A stretch of DNA of 12,864 nt from Bacteroidota bacterium (GTDB taxonomy: Bacteria > Bacteroidota > Bacteroidia > Flavobacteriales > Flavobacteriaceae), in assembly GCA_024278565.1 (NCBI GenBank), contig JAJRSY010000098.1, positions 1 through 12,864 on the forward strand. The letters run 5' to 3'. The notes below the pieces were generated by a model, which was given only the letters and a program-made list of their open reading frames with translations, did no database searches and had not been told where the DNA came from. A program made the translations under genes and the position numbers. Each line of letters begins with the position of its first letter. Within the stretch, counting starts at the first letter, position 1. Positions 6,580 to 12,864 of the stretch are shown here, one piece after another.

Positions 6580-7293
6580 TTACTCGATTCCGCCTTTGAC
6601 CTCGTCTTGCCATTTCTTCAACTCATCCCATTTACCATCAGCAGCCATTTTTGCCTGCTTGGGCCATGACCCAGGATTCTTAGAAGCATAACGTGAACCT
6701 GCCTCAGCTAAAATTGTTTCTAATTTTTTTACAGGTGTCTTTGCAAGATCAGCAAAGGTCAAAATACCCGCATTATTGAAAATCTCAGCGATTTTCGGCC
6801 CTATACCCTCAACTTTTTTCAAATCATCGGGTTTTGCCTTTGAAACGGTTTTTTTAACCGTAGCTTTTTTTGGAGCTGCCTTTTTAGGTGCTGCTTTTAC
6901 TTTCGGGGCAGCTACCTTTGCTACAGCCTCTTTTTTCGGAGCTGCTTTCCTTGGTTCGGCCTTTACCGATTTTTTTGCACCCTTGGCAACGATACTTTCA
7001 ATAATAATTTCGGTCAACGATTGACGGTGCCCGTTTTTCTTACGATAACCTTTACGTCTTTTCTTGTGAAAGACAATTATCTTATCACCTCTTAGGTGCT
7101 TAATGACTTTGGCCTCAACAGCGGCTCCGTCTATGGCTGGGGCGCCTATGGTGATGTTCTTTCCGTCATCTAAAAGAAGTACATTGTTAAAAGTTACCTT
7201 TTTACCTTCTTCGGTCTGCAAACGGTGAACATACACTTTTTGGTCTTTCGCAACTTTAAATTGCTGCCCTGCCATCTCTACAATTGCATACAT
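6580..7293 (-). CDS. rplU: 50S ribosomal protein L21 with C-terminal helix-hairpin-helix extension
   Basis: A 237-aa protein. Residues 1-103 are a complete L21 (start MYAIVEMAGQQFKV; signature region KHLRGDKIIVFHKKRRKGYRKKNGHRQ split over 65-91), an early-assembly large-subunit protein that contacts 23S rRNA. Typical bacterial L21 ends there. Here a Lys/Ala/Pro-rich linker with AAPKK-type repeats (about 104-154) leads to a compact domain (155-237) with a helix-hairpin-helix core VEGIGPKIAEIF (161-172), a segment resembling HhH/DUF4332-like domains, and a Trp-containing tail (GSWPKQAK, KWDELKKWQDEV). The linker looks histone H1-like and probably binds nucleic acid. The reading frame is continuous and followed directly by rpmA, so this is a genuine fusion rather than two genes. 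I believe similar extended L21 proteins occur in other Flavobacteriia. Confidence 0.95.
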   Translation of the reverse strand: MYAIVEMAGQQFKVAKDQKVYVHRLQTEEGKKVTFNNVLLLDDGKNITIGAPAIDGAAVEAKVIKHLRGDKIIVFHKKRRKGYRKKNGHRQSLTEIIIESIVAKGAKKSVKAEPRKAAPKKEAVAKVAAPKVKAAPKKAAPKKATVKKTVSKAKPDDLKKVEGIGPKIAEIFNNAGILTFADLAKTPVKKLETILAEAGSRYASKNPGSWPKQAKMAADGKWDELKKWQDEVKGGIE

Positions 7294-7343
7294 AGCGTGT
7301 ATATTGATTAAAAAAATTAATGCTTATTCTCTTTAAGCGGATG

Positions 7344-7373
7344 CAAATATAGGGGTAAATGAGAAATCTACAA
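7344..7373 (-). promoter_or_regulatory. Promoter of rplU-rpmA
   Basis: Read on the minus strand, TTG (7373-7371), a 19-bp spacer, then TATATTTG (7351-7344), an exact match to the Bacteroidota -7 consensus TAnnTTTG with canonical spacing to the -33 element. It would start transcription near 7337, giving a leader of roughly 45 nt before the rplU ATG at 7293. Confidence 0.7.
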
Positions 7374-7779
7374 GTGATTTATTGATATTTTAACCTGCAT
7401 CTTTATGAAAATGGCAAACCAACTTAAAAAGTTATAAAAATATGAGTAAAGGCACTAAGTCAATAACCTTGGGGCAAACCTGTCTACCGGCTGGCAGGCC
7501 CACCTGGCATGAAAAAAGAAAACACCCCCGCCTGCCGAACCAGGTTAATCATTTCGATACAAAGTAGTAGGGGAATTAAACCTACTGGTGAGTTTAAATC
7601 ACTATCTTGTCTCTTGAACTAACGATTAAGAAGAACTTGTTTCTGAAAAAACGATTCAAAAATAATTGAATTTACGCGACCTCCTTTTATTAATTGTAAC
7701 AATAATCCTATAATAGGCACTAACAACTAAAATCTATACCATATCATTGAGAATTACAAGAATAAATCTAAACACTATT
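7374..7779. other. Intergenic region between the rplU promoter and the M16 gene pair
   Basis: This stretch has no convincing gene. It holds G+C-rich palindromic sequence at 7479-7544 (listed separately), an 11-bp perfect palindrome CCTATAATAGG at 7707-7717, and otherwise A/T-rich sequence. A promoter for the M16 genes must lie here, but I find no clean TTG-N19-TAnnTTTG match. TTG at 7667-7669 with TATTAATTG about 19 bp later is the nearest arrangement. Confidence 0.5.
7479..7544. repeat. G+C-rich intergenic palindromic repeats
   Basis: Two imperfect palindromes bounded by CCTG...CAGG: CCTGTCTACCGGCTGGCAGG (7479-7498) and CCTGCCGAACCAGG (7531-7544), with a further CCTGG at 7503-7507. The block is much richer in G+C than its flanks. 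Repeats built on CCTGCC..GGCAGG occur between genes in many Bacteroidota genomes, and read as protein they give the familiar CLPAGR string, which also appears here. I infer a dispersed intergenic repeat; copy number in this genome is unknown. Confidence 0.5.
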
Positions 7780-9105
7780 ATGATGAAACAAAAAGTAGTA
7801 TCGGCTCTAGCAATACTGTTACTGGTAGTGACGGCAAAAGCCCAAAAAGTAGATTTTGAAGAGTACAAGCTGGACAACGGACTGCATGTAATACTGCACC
7901 AAGACAATTCAGCACCGATCGTGACCACCTCGGTCATGTACCATGTTGGGGCAAAAGATGAAGACCCTGAAAAAACAGGATTCGCACATTTCTTCGAACA
8001 CCTCTTATTTGAAGGCACCAAGAATATTGAACGGGGCAAATGGTTTGAGATCGTGGCCTCTAATGGCGGTAAGAACAATGCGAACACCACTCAAGACAGA
8101 ACCTATTATTATGAGGTATTTCCTTCGAACAACCTCAAACTTGGTTTGTGGTTAGAATCTGAACGCATGATGCACCCCATAATCAACAAAATTGGTGTTG
8201 ATACCCAAAAAGAAGTGGTGCAAGAAGAAAAAAGATTGCGTATCGATAATTCGCCCTATGGTAGATGGAGTGAACAAATAGCCATCAATCTTTTTAAAAA
8301 ACACCCCTATCGATGGCAGACCATAGGTTCGTTAGAACACTTGGCCAGTGCCACCTTAGACGATTTCAAAGAATTCAACAAAACCTATTACGTGCCCAAT
8401 AATGCCGTTCTGGTGGTTGCTGGCGACATCAATATTGAAGAGACAAAAAAAATGGTCCAAGATTATTTTGGCCCGATTCCGAGAGGGGCCGATATTAAAA
8501 GAAATACTTTTGTGGAAGACCCTATTACCGAAACCATAAAGGCCGAATATAGAGATCCCAACATTCAGATCCCCCTTATTATGTTGGGGTATAGAACACC
8601 TGAACAGACCAGTAGGGATGCCTATGTTTTAGATATGGTGTCAACATTGCTCAGTGATGGAAAAAGCTCAAGGCTGTACAAGAAAATTGTGGACAAAAAG
8701 AAAATGGCACTGCAGGTTTTCGCCTTTAACGGCTCGCAAGAAGATTATGGTTCTTATATTGTTGGTGGGCTTCCGGTGGGTGATAATACCCTGGCCGATA
8801 TCATGAAGGAAATTGATGGGGAAATCGTAAAAGTGCAAACCGAGCTCATCTCAGAAAGAGATTTTCAAAAACTTCAAAACAAGTTTGAAAACAGGTTTAT
8901 CAATTCGAATTCAAGCGTTGAGGGCATCGCAAATTCATTGGCCAGAAACTATATGCTCTATGATGATACGAGCCTTATCAATTCTGAAATTGAAATATAC
9001 CGATCCATTACCCGAGAAGAAATACGTGATCTGGCCAAAAAGTATTTGAACCCCAACCAAAGAGTGGTCTTAGAATATTTACCTGAAGAACAACCCGCAA
9101 ATTAA
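7780..9105 (+). CDS. Periplasmic M16 zinc peptidase, catalytic (HxxEH) subunit
   Basis: A 441-aa exported M16 (insulinase-like) metallopeptidase. The signal peptide is MMKQKVVSALAILLLVVTAKAQ. The Zn-binding/catalytic inverse motif HFFEH is at 70-74, and the third ligand Glu lies about 75 residues on, in VVQEEKR (149-150). The C-terminal half is the second M16 fold, but where catalytically paired subunits have the R/Y motif it reads KKIVDKKKMALQVF, with Val and Gln replacing Arg and Tyr. Activity therefore likely needs the product of the next gene, 7 bp downstream, which has the opposite pattern. Two ATGs are adjacent (7780 and 7783); an in-frame TTG at 7747 would spoil the signal peptide. Likely role: proteolysis of peptides in the cell envelope; the substrate is unknown. 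Confidence 0.92.
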   Translation: MMKQKVVSALAILLLVVTAKAQKVDFEEYKLDNGLHVILHQDNSAPIVTTSVMYHVGAKDEDPEKTGFAHFFEHLLFEGTKNIERGKWFEIVASNGGKNNANTTQDRTYYYEVFPSNNLKLGLWLESERMMHPIINKIGVDTQKEVVQEEKRLRIDNSPYGRWSEQIAINLFKKHPYRWQTIGSLEHLASATLDDFKEFNKTYYVPNNAVLVVAGDINIEETKKMVQDYFGPIPRGADIKRNTFVEDPITETIKAEYRDPNIQIPLIMLGYRTPEQTSRDAYVLDMVSTLLSDGKSSRLYKKIVDKKKMALQVFAFNGSQEDYGSYIVGGLPVGDNTLADIMKEIDGEIVKVQTELISERDFQKLQNKFENRFINSNSSVEGIANSLARNYMLYDDTSLINSEIEIYRSITREEIRDLAKKYLNPNQRVVLEYLPEEQPAN

Positions 9106-9112
9106 ACACACG

Positions 9113-11182
9113 ATGAGAAAATCAGTTACAACATTGGTCATGGTATTGATTGCCCTGACCGTCAACGCACAAGTAGACAGAACACAAATGCCCGAACCTG
9201 GGCCAGCACCTGAAATCAACCTAAAAGACCCACAACGTTTTGAGCTAAAGAACGGGCTTAAAGTACTGGTCGTAGAAAATCACAAACTGCCACGGGTTTC
9301 AATACAGCTAAAAATAGACAACCCGCCCATTTCCGAAGGTGAAAAAGCTGGGGTTTCCTCTTTAACCGGAAGCCTTTTGGGCAACGGGTCTAAAAACATT
9401 ACCAAAGATGATTTTAACGAGGAAGTGGATTTTTTGGGTGCCCGAATTAGTTTTAGTTCACAAAGTGCTTATGCCAGTTCGCTATCAAAATATTTTCCGC
9501 GTATTTTAGAACTGATGGCAGATGCGGCCATTAATCCCAATTTCACCCAAGAGGAATTTGAAAAAGAAAAGGAAAAATTGATCACAGGATTGAAAAGTCA
9601 AGAAAAAGATGTCAAGGCAATTGCTCGAAAGGTAACCAACGCCTTGGCCTATGGAAAAAAACACCCTTACGGTGAGCTCACCACTCAAGAGACGGTAAAC
9701 CAGGTTACACTGACAGATGTACAACGGTTTTACCGCAACTATTTCGTGCCTGCCAATGCCTATTTGGTCATTATCGGTGATGTTGATTTTAAGGAAACGA
9801 AAAAAATGGTCAAAGAGTACTTTACCCCTTGGACCAAGGCCGTGCCCCCATCATTTCAGTTTTCGAAGCCATCTGGTGTACAGTATTCCCAGATTAATTT
9901 TGTGGATGTGCCCAATGCCGTACAATCAGAAATCTCGGTACAGAACCTTATAGACCTAAAAATGAAGGCCCCCGATTATCTTGCCGCAGTTCTCGCCAAT
10001 GAAATTCTAGGTGGGGGTGGGGAAGGAAGATTGTTTCTGAACCTAAGGGAAGACAAAGGCTATACCTACGGCTCGTATTCGCAAATGGGAAATGACAAAT
10101 ACGCCCCCTCGCTATTTCGTGCGGCCGCCAGTGTTCGCGATGCCGTGACCGACAGTTCTGTAGTTGAGTTATTTAAAGAAATCGACAGGATCCGTACCGC
10201 CCCCGTCACCGAAAAAGAACTGAAAAACACAAAGGCCAAATATGTCGGCAGGTTCATTATGGCACTGGAAAACCCCGAGACCATTGCAGACTATGCCTTG
10301 GATATTCAAATTGAGGATCTTCCAAAAGATTTTTACAAAACCTATCTAGAGCGTATCAATGCCATAACGGTAGCCGATGTTCAAAATGCTGCCCAAAAAT
10401 ATATCAGTACCGAAAAGACAAGAATCGTCGTAACGGGAAAAGGAAGCGATGTTCTGAAGAATTTGGAGAAAGTCTCGTTAAACGGAAAACCTGTTTCGGT
10501 CAACTATTTCGACAAAAATGCGAATACTGTAGAAAAACCGAATTATGAAACCGCCCTGCCAGAAGGCGTAACCGTAAATGACATTCTCAACAAATATATT
10601 GAGGTCATTGGGGGAAAGGAAAAACTGGAAGCCGTACAATCCTATTCACTAACTGCAGAAGCAGAGATGCAGGGCACGAAATTGAACCTTGCTATAAAGA
10701 AAACGGCCAACAACCAATTTATGCAAGATGTAAAAGTGATGGGCAACTCTATGAGCAAGCAGGTCTTGAACGATGGTGCCGGTTATATGATAATGCAAGG
10801 GCAGCGTAAAGAAATGGATGAAGCTGAACTGAAAAAACTTAAAGAAGAATCGGCCCCATTTCCTGAGTTGGACCAACTTAGCGGCGGCGTAACTTTAGAG
10901 GGCATTGAGACCGTTGACGGAAAAAAAGTATATAAAATAAAGGTGTCCGATGACAAAGCGGTTTTTTATGATGTGGAGACCGGTCTAAAACTACAAGTGG
11001 TTACGGTTGCCAAAATGAACGGGCAACAAATTACCAGTACCATAGCCTTGTCAGATTACAAAGAAGTGGCCGGTATACGGTTTCCCTTTTTAATGGCACA
11101 GGCCATGGGGCCCCAGAGCTTCGATTTTATTGTAAAAGAAATAAAGGTCAACGAAGGTGTTTCAGATGCCGATTTTGAATGA
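9113..11182 (+). CDS. M16 peptidase-like R/Y subunit with extra C-terminal domain
   Basis: A 689-aa exported protein with signal peptide MRKSVTTLVMVLIALTVNAQ (1-20). Residues about 40-455 are two M16 folds. At the catalytic position the first fold reads AGVSSLTGSLLGNG (79-92), so all HxxEH residues are lost. The second fold keeps the R/Y substrate-binding motif in LREDKGYTYGSYS (311-323). This complements the upstream subunit, as in heterodimeric M16B pairs and mitochondrial processing peptidase. After residue about 485 an extra domain of about 200 residues begins NKYIEVIGGKEKLEAVQSYS (493-512) and continues as beta-rich sequence, resembling LolA-like lipoprotein-sorting folds found at the C-terminus of many Bacteroidota secreted proteins. 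It is transcribed with the catalytic subunit and ends before a terminator at 11213. Confidence 0.9.
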   Translation: MRKSVTTLVMVLIALTVNAQVDRTQMPEPGPAPEINLKDPQRFELKNGLKVLVVENHKLPRVSIQLKIDNPPISEGEKAGVSSLTGSLLGNGSKNITKDDFNEEVDFLGARISFSSQSAYASSLSKYFPRILELMADAAINPNFTQEEFEKEKEKLITGLKSQEKDVKAIARKVTNALAYGKKHPYGELTTQETVNQVTLTDVQRFYRNYFVPANAYLVIIGDVDFKETKKMVKEYFTPWTKAVPPSFQFSKPSGVQYSQINFVDVPNAVQSEISVQNLIDLKMKAPDYLAAVLANEILGGGGEGRLFLNLREDKGYTYGSYSQMGNDKYAPSLFRAAASVRDAVTDSSVVELFKEIDRIRTAPVTEKELKNTKAKYVGRFIMALENPETIADYALDIQIEDLPKDFYKTYLERINAITVADVQNAAQKYISTEKTRIVVTGKGSDVLKNLEKVSLNGKPVSVNYFDKNANTVEKPNYETALPEGVTVNDILNKYIEVIGGKEKLEAVQSYSLTAEAEMQGTKLNLAIKKTANNQFMQDVKVMGNSMSKQVLNDGAGYMIMQGQRKEMDEAELKKLKEESAPFPELDQLSGGVTLEGIETVDGKKVYKIKVSDDKAVFYDVETGLKLQVVTVAKMNGQQITSTIALSDYKEVAGIRFPFLMAQAMGPQSFDFIVKEIKVNEGVSDADFE

Positions 11183-11212
11183 CATTGTCCACATCTAAAT
11201 AGTACTGATTTT

Positions 11213-11245
11213 AAGGCCAATCTAAGAGGTTGGCCTTTTCTTTTT
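11213..11245 (+). terminator. Terminator of the M16 operon, overlapping the 3' end of the EamA gene
   Basis: AAGGCCAA (11213-11220) and TTGGCCTT (11230-11237) form a perfect 8-bp G+C-rich stem, followed by TTTTCTTTTT on the plus strand. It begins 30 bp after the M16 stop codon. Its right arm and T-tract are also the last codons of the convergent EamA gene (stop at 11222-11224). On the minus strand no U-tract follows, so it should terminate only plus-strand transcription. Confidence 0.8.
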
Positions 11246-12106
11246 GTTGACCAGCCAGACCCCAAAAAGAATGATCACGCCACCAAGCAATTGATAGAAA
11301 TTGATGACCTCCCCATCCCAAACACCCCATAAAACAGCTACCAATGGTATAATATAAGTTACCGAAGCCGCAAAAACCGGACTCGACAAATGAATCAACT
11401 TATTGAAACATATATTGGCAATTGAAGTACCCACTACCGCTAGCGCCAACAGATACCACATAGCAGACTGCATTTGAGGGTTTATGTCTATTTGAGTAAA
11501 AAAAACCGAGTACACGACAATGGCCAGAGCCGGTAAAAAAGCAACTGCAAAACTAGCCGTTGTCACAACCAGCGGGCTCAAATGCGCCAAATGTTTTTTT
11601 ATGATATTTATGTTCAGGGCATACCCCAGTGCAGAAAGCAAGACAAATATCGAATACCAGTAGTTTTGATCAGGGCTAAACTCCATGCCCGTTAGAATCA
11701 ACGCCAGAGTCCCCAATAGACCTATAAAGACCCCTAGTAGCTGTTTTTTAGTGATCATTGCACCAAACAATGCAATACCCACAACGGTTGTCAATAAAGG
11801 CACTACAGAATTGAAAATTGAAGTCACACCACTATCTAATTCTGTTTGTGCCAAAGCGAACAAAAAGGGAGGAAAGAAAGAACTTAACAGTCCGGCCATG
11901 GTCAGCCATTTCCAATCTTTAGCACTTAATTTAAATAACCCTCGAAAACCCAATACGAACAGAAATAGCGATGCAATTACAATTCGAAGACCTCCCAATT
12001 GCAATGGGGTAAAACCCAAAAGGGCTCTTTTCATAAGAATGAACGAAGACCCCCAGATCAGGGACAGAACAATAAGGTAAATCCATTTTTTATTGTAATC
12101 GTTCAT
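11222..12106 (-). CDS. EamA-family (DMT superfamily) transporter
   Basis: A 294-aa inner-membrane protein with about ten hydrophobic segments arranged as two EamA repeats. The first starts KKWIYLIVLSLIWGSSF (6-22) with the family's WGSSF motif and FTPLQLGGLRI; the second covers about 150-290. DMT/EamA proteins export or exchange small metabolites such as amino acids; the substrate cannot be assigned. The frame is open upstream to 12145, but that 13-codon extension runs into the left arm of a palindromic element and lacks transporter-like sequence, so the ATG at 12106 (MNDYNKKW) is preferred. The C-terminal Lys/Arg-rich end overlaps the terminator of the convergent M16 operon. No adjacent gene on its strand gives functional context. 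Confidence 0.88.
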   Translation of the reverse strand: MNDYNKKWIYLIVLSLIWGSSFILMKRALLGFTPLQLGGLRIVIASLFLFVLGFRGLFKLSAKDWKWLTMAGLLSSFFPPFLFALAQTELDSGVTSIFNSVVPLLTTVVGIALFGAMITKKQLLGVFIGLLGTLALILTGMEFSPDQNYWYSIFVLLSALGYALNINIIKKHLAHLSPLVVTTASFAVAFLPALAIVVYSVFFTQIDINPQMQSAMWYLLALAVVGTSIANICFNKLIHLSSPVFAASVTYIIPLVAVLWGVWDGEVINFYQLLGGVIILFGVWLVNKKKRPTS

Positions 12107-12118
12107 GTATGATATTTT

Positions 12119-12278
12119 GAACTCGTCTTGAGTTTTAAGATTCAAGCGAAAATTAAGGATTTTGTGACCAAATGAAGGCTTTTTTGCGGCTCATAGCCCT
12201 ACTATGCGCCAAGAAAAAGACGAAATTTGGGCGGAAAAGACAAATTTGCAGCGAATTTTTGAAACTCAAGACGAGTTC
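12119..12278. repeat. 160-bp imperfect palindrome, MITE- or REP-like
   Basis: The ends are a perfect 17-bp inverted repeat: GAACTCGTCTTGAGTTT (12119-12135) and its reverse complement (12262-12278). The centre is a second inverted repeat GGCTCATAG (12188-12196) / CTATGCGCC (12202-12210) around CCCTA. Both pairs share the same midpoint near 12198-12199, and the sequence between also pairs imperfectly (for example CTTTTT against AAAAAG), so the whole unit folds into one long stem. No transposase or clear target duplication is visible; the flanks are TTTT and TATG. It lies 12 bp upstream of the EamA start codon and 124 bp upstream of the metal-binding lipoprotein gene. I infer a non-autonomous mobile or dispersed palindromic element. 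Confidence 0.65.
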
Positions 12279-12358
12279 TATGCACAAAGGTGGCATTTTT
12301 TATGATAAATAGCAGCTTAAAAATCTATGTTCGAGGTATGGCCACAGTTATCGAAGGG

Positions 12359-12390
12359 TTGAGAAAAAAGCAAAATATTCAGTACTTTTG
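12359..12390 (+). promoter_or_regulatory. Candidate promoter of the HMA-domain lipoprotein operon
   Basis: TTG (12359-12361), a 21-bp spacer and TACTTTTG (12383-12390), an exact TAnnTTTG match. Transcription would start near 12397, leaving only a few bases before the ATG at 12403, an almost leaderless arrangement. Since the -7 element also contains the TTG that would begin a longer reading frame, it argues for the ATG at 12403 as the true start. Confidence 0.5.
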
Positions 12391-12402
12391 AAAAAAAAAC
12401 TT

Positions 12403-12755
12403 ATGTCATTTAAAAAATTGTTTCCCCTGCTGATCTTGGTGTTTACGATCCAATGCACCAGTACCAAAAACACTCAAAAAAATACTGCTGATACAACGTC
12501 AAATAAAGTAGCGCTTATAAGCATAGAAGGAATGGCGTGTCAAGAAGGTTGTGCCGATACCATTAAGACCAACCTAGAAGGCTTGAAAGGTGTAGGGTCA
12601 GAGAGGTCAACTACGACAAAAAACAGGCCGTTGTTACTTTTGACAAAAGTACGGTTTCACTTGATGATCTAAAAAAAACCATTACCGACACCAAGGTAAA
12701 AGACTACACTTATACCATAAAGAACATAACCCTTCAAAATAGTAAATCAGAATGA
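12403..12755 (+). pseudogene. Heavy-metal-associated (HMA) domain lipoprotein, frameshifted
   Basis: The start encodes a lipoprotein signal (MSFKKLFPLLILVFTIQC, lipid-modified Cys18), a Thr/Asn/Lys linker and an HMA domain beginning VALISIEGMACQEGCADTI (36-54), whose metal site is CxxxC (Cys46, Cys50) rather than the usual CxxC. After LKGVGSER the frame is lost: it continues as RSTTTKNRP-type sequence to a stop at 12670-12672. One base shift near 12600-12606 restores the rest of the domain (VNYDKKQAVVTFDKSTVSLDDLKK onward, given here as a description of 12606-12755), ending at a TGA at 12753 that overlaps the next gene's ATG. Spacing against HMA domains fits loss of one base. It is either a recent inactivation or an error in the assembly. 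An intact protein would bind copper or a similar metal on the outside of a membrane. Confidence 0.8.
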
Positions 12756-12864
12756 AAAAGCACTTCTTATTCGTATTCATTTTAATAGGATTTTTTTCTT
12801 GTAAGGATACTAAAAAATCAGAAAATCAGACAGAAAACAGTCAAATGAAAGAAGTCATGGCCAT
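12752..12864 (+). CDS. Lipoprotein, N-terminal part only (cut by window end)
   Basis: The gene starts at an ATG overlapping the stop of the HMA-domain gene (ATGA) and runs off the window after 37 codons. It begins MKKHFLFVFILIGFFSCKDT, a lipoprotein signal with lipobox Cys17, then a hydrophilic Lys/Glu/Asn/Gln stretch typical of Bacteroidota lipoprotein tethers and MKEVMA at the edge. The overlap indicates co-translation with the metal-binding lipoprotein. The visible part is too short to name a family; the end vaguely recalls small Flavobacteriia lipoproteins of helical type, which is only a guess. Confidence 0.7.
   Translation, partial: MKKHFLFVFILIGFFSCKDTKKSENQTENSQMKEVMA

Noticed and set aside
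6776..7024. Plus-strand open frame rich in Phe, Ala and Gly opposite the L21 tail
   Set aside because: It is the antisense of the Lys/Ala-rich linker; it looks hydrophobic only because AAA/AAG codons read as TTT/CTT on the other strand.
7442..7567. A 41-codon open frame starting MSKGTKSIT and containing CLPAGRP
   Set aside because: The middle is the translation of the G+C-rich palindromic repeat; CLPAGR strings are a known by-product of such repeats, and no recognisable protein is present.
12604..12612. Programmed -1 ribosomal frameshifting as explanation for the split HMA gene
   Set aside because: No X-XXY-YYZ slippery sequence or clear downstream structure is seen at the junction; a deletion or sequence error is simpler.
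1..12864. CRISPR arrays, tRNA or rRNA genes, phage or transposase genes
   Set aside because: I looked for regular spaced repeats, cloverleaf-like segments and mobile-element proteins on both strands and found none; the coding frames are explained by the genes listed.

Overview
The window looks like a chromosomal segment of a marine-type Flavobacteriaceae bacterium (Bacteroidota). The evidence is moderate G+C, A-rich start regions without Shine-Dalgarno sequences, candidate promoters of the Bacteroidota form TTG-N19..21-TAnnTTTG, many signal peptides and lipoproteins, a DUF4301 gene, an L21 protein with a Lys/Ala-rich tail and helix-hairpin-helix domain, and paired periplasmic M16 peptidases. 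Genus is not resolved. Most of the window is core or ordinary gene content. I see no phage, transposase, CRISPR array, tRNA or rRNA.

Left part (1-4153, minus strand): a small secreted PepSY-like protein (5-334), then a compact block of five overlapping genes read right to left. These are a 4'-phosphopantetheinyl transferase, a thiamine-binding YkoF/MTH1187-type protein, a PnuC-family vitamin transporter, a NadR-type ribosylnicotinamide kinase and a DUF4301 protein. The overlaps are 4, 17, 46 and 4 bp, so the five are almost certainly co-transcribed. Transporter plus kinase suggests nicotinamide riboside salvage to NMN; the thiamine-binding protein leaves thiamine as an alternative substrate. 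The DUF4301 protein shows motifs in the order found in UDP-sugar pyrophosphorylases.

Middle (4240-7373): divergent ahcY (S-adenosylhomocysteine hydrolase, all key residues present) with a strong hairpin terminator, a 73-aa uncharacterised protein, a terminator between convergent units, and the rplU-rpmA ribosomal operon on the minus strand with a near-consensus promoter. L21 is more than twice the usual length because of its C-terminal extension.

Right part (7374-12864): a 406-bp gap between the rplU promoter region and the first M16 gene, containing G+C-rich palindromes; two tandem M16 peptidase genes that divide the catalytic HxxEH site and the R/Y motif between them, the second carrying an extra C-terminal domain; a terminator whose hairpin overlaps the last codons of a convergent EamA-type transporter gene; a roughly 160-bp imperfect palindrome with perfect 17-bp ends upstream of that transporter; a heavy-metal-associated-domain lipoprotein gene broken by a single-base frameshift; and the start of another lipoprotein gene cut by the window edge.

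The items most worth following up are the palindromic element at 12119-12278, the DUF4301/vitamin operon, the L21 fusion, the split M16 pair and the frameshifted metal-binding lipoprotein.
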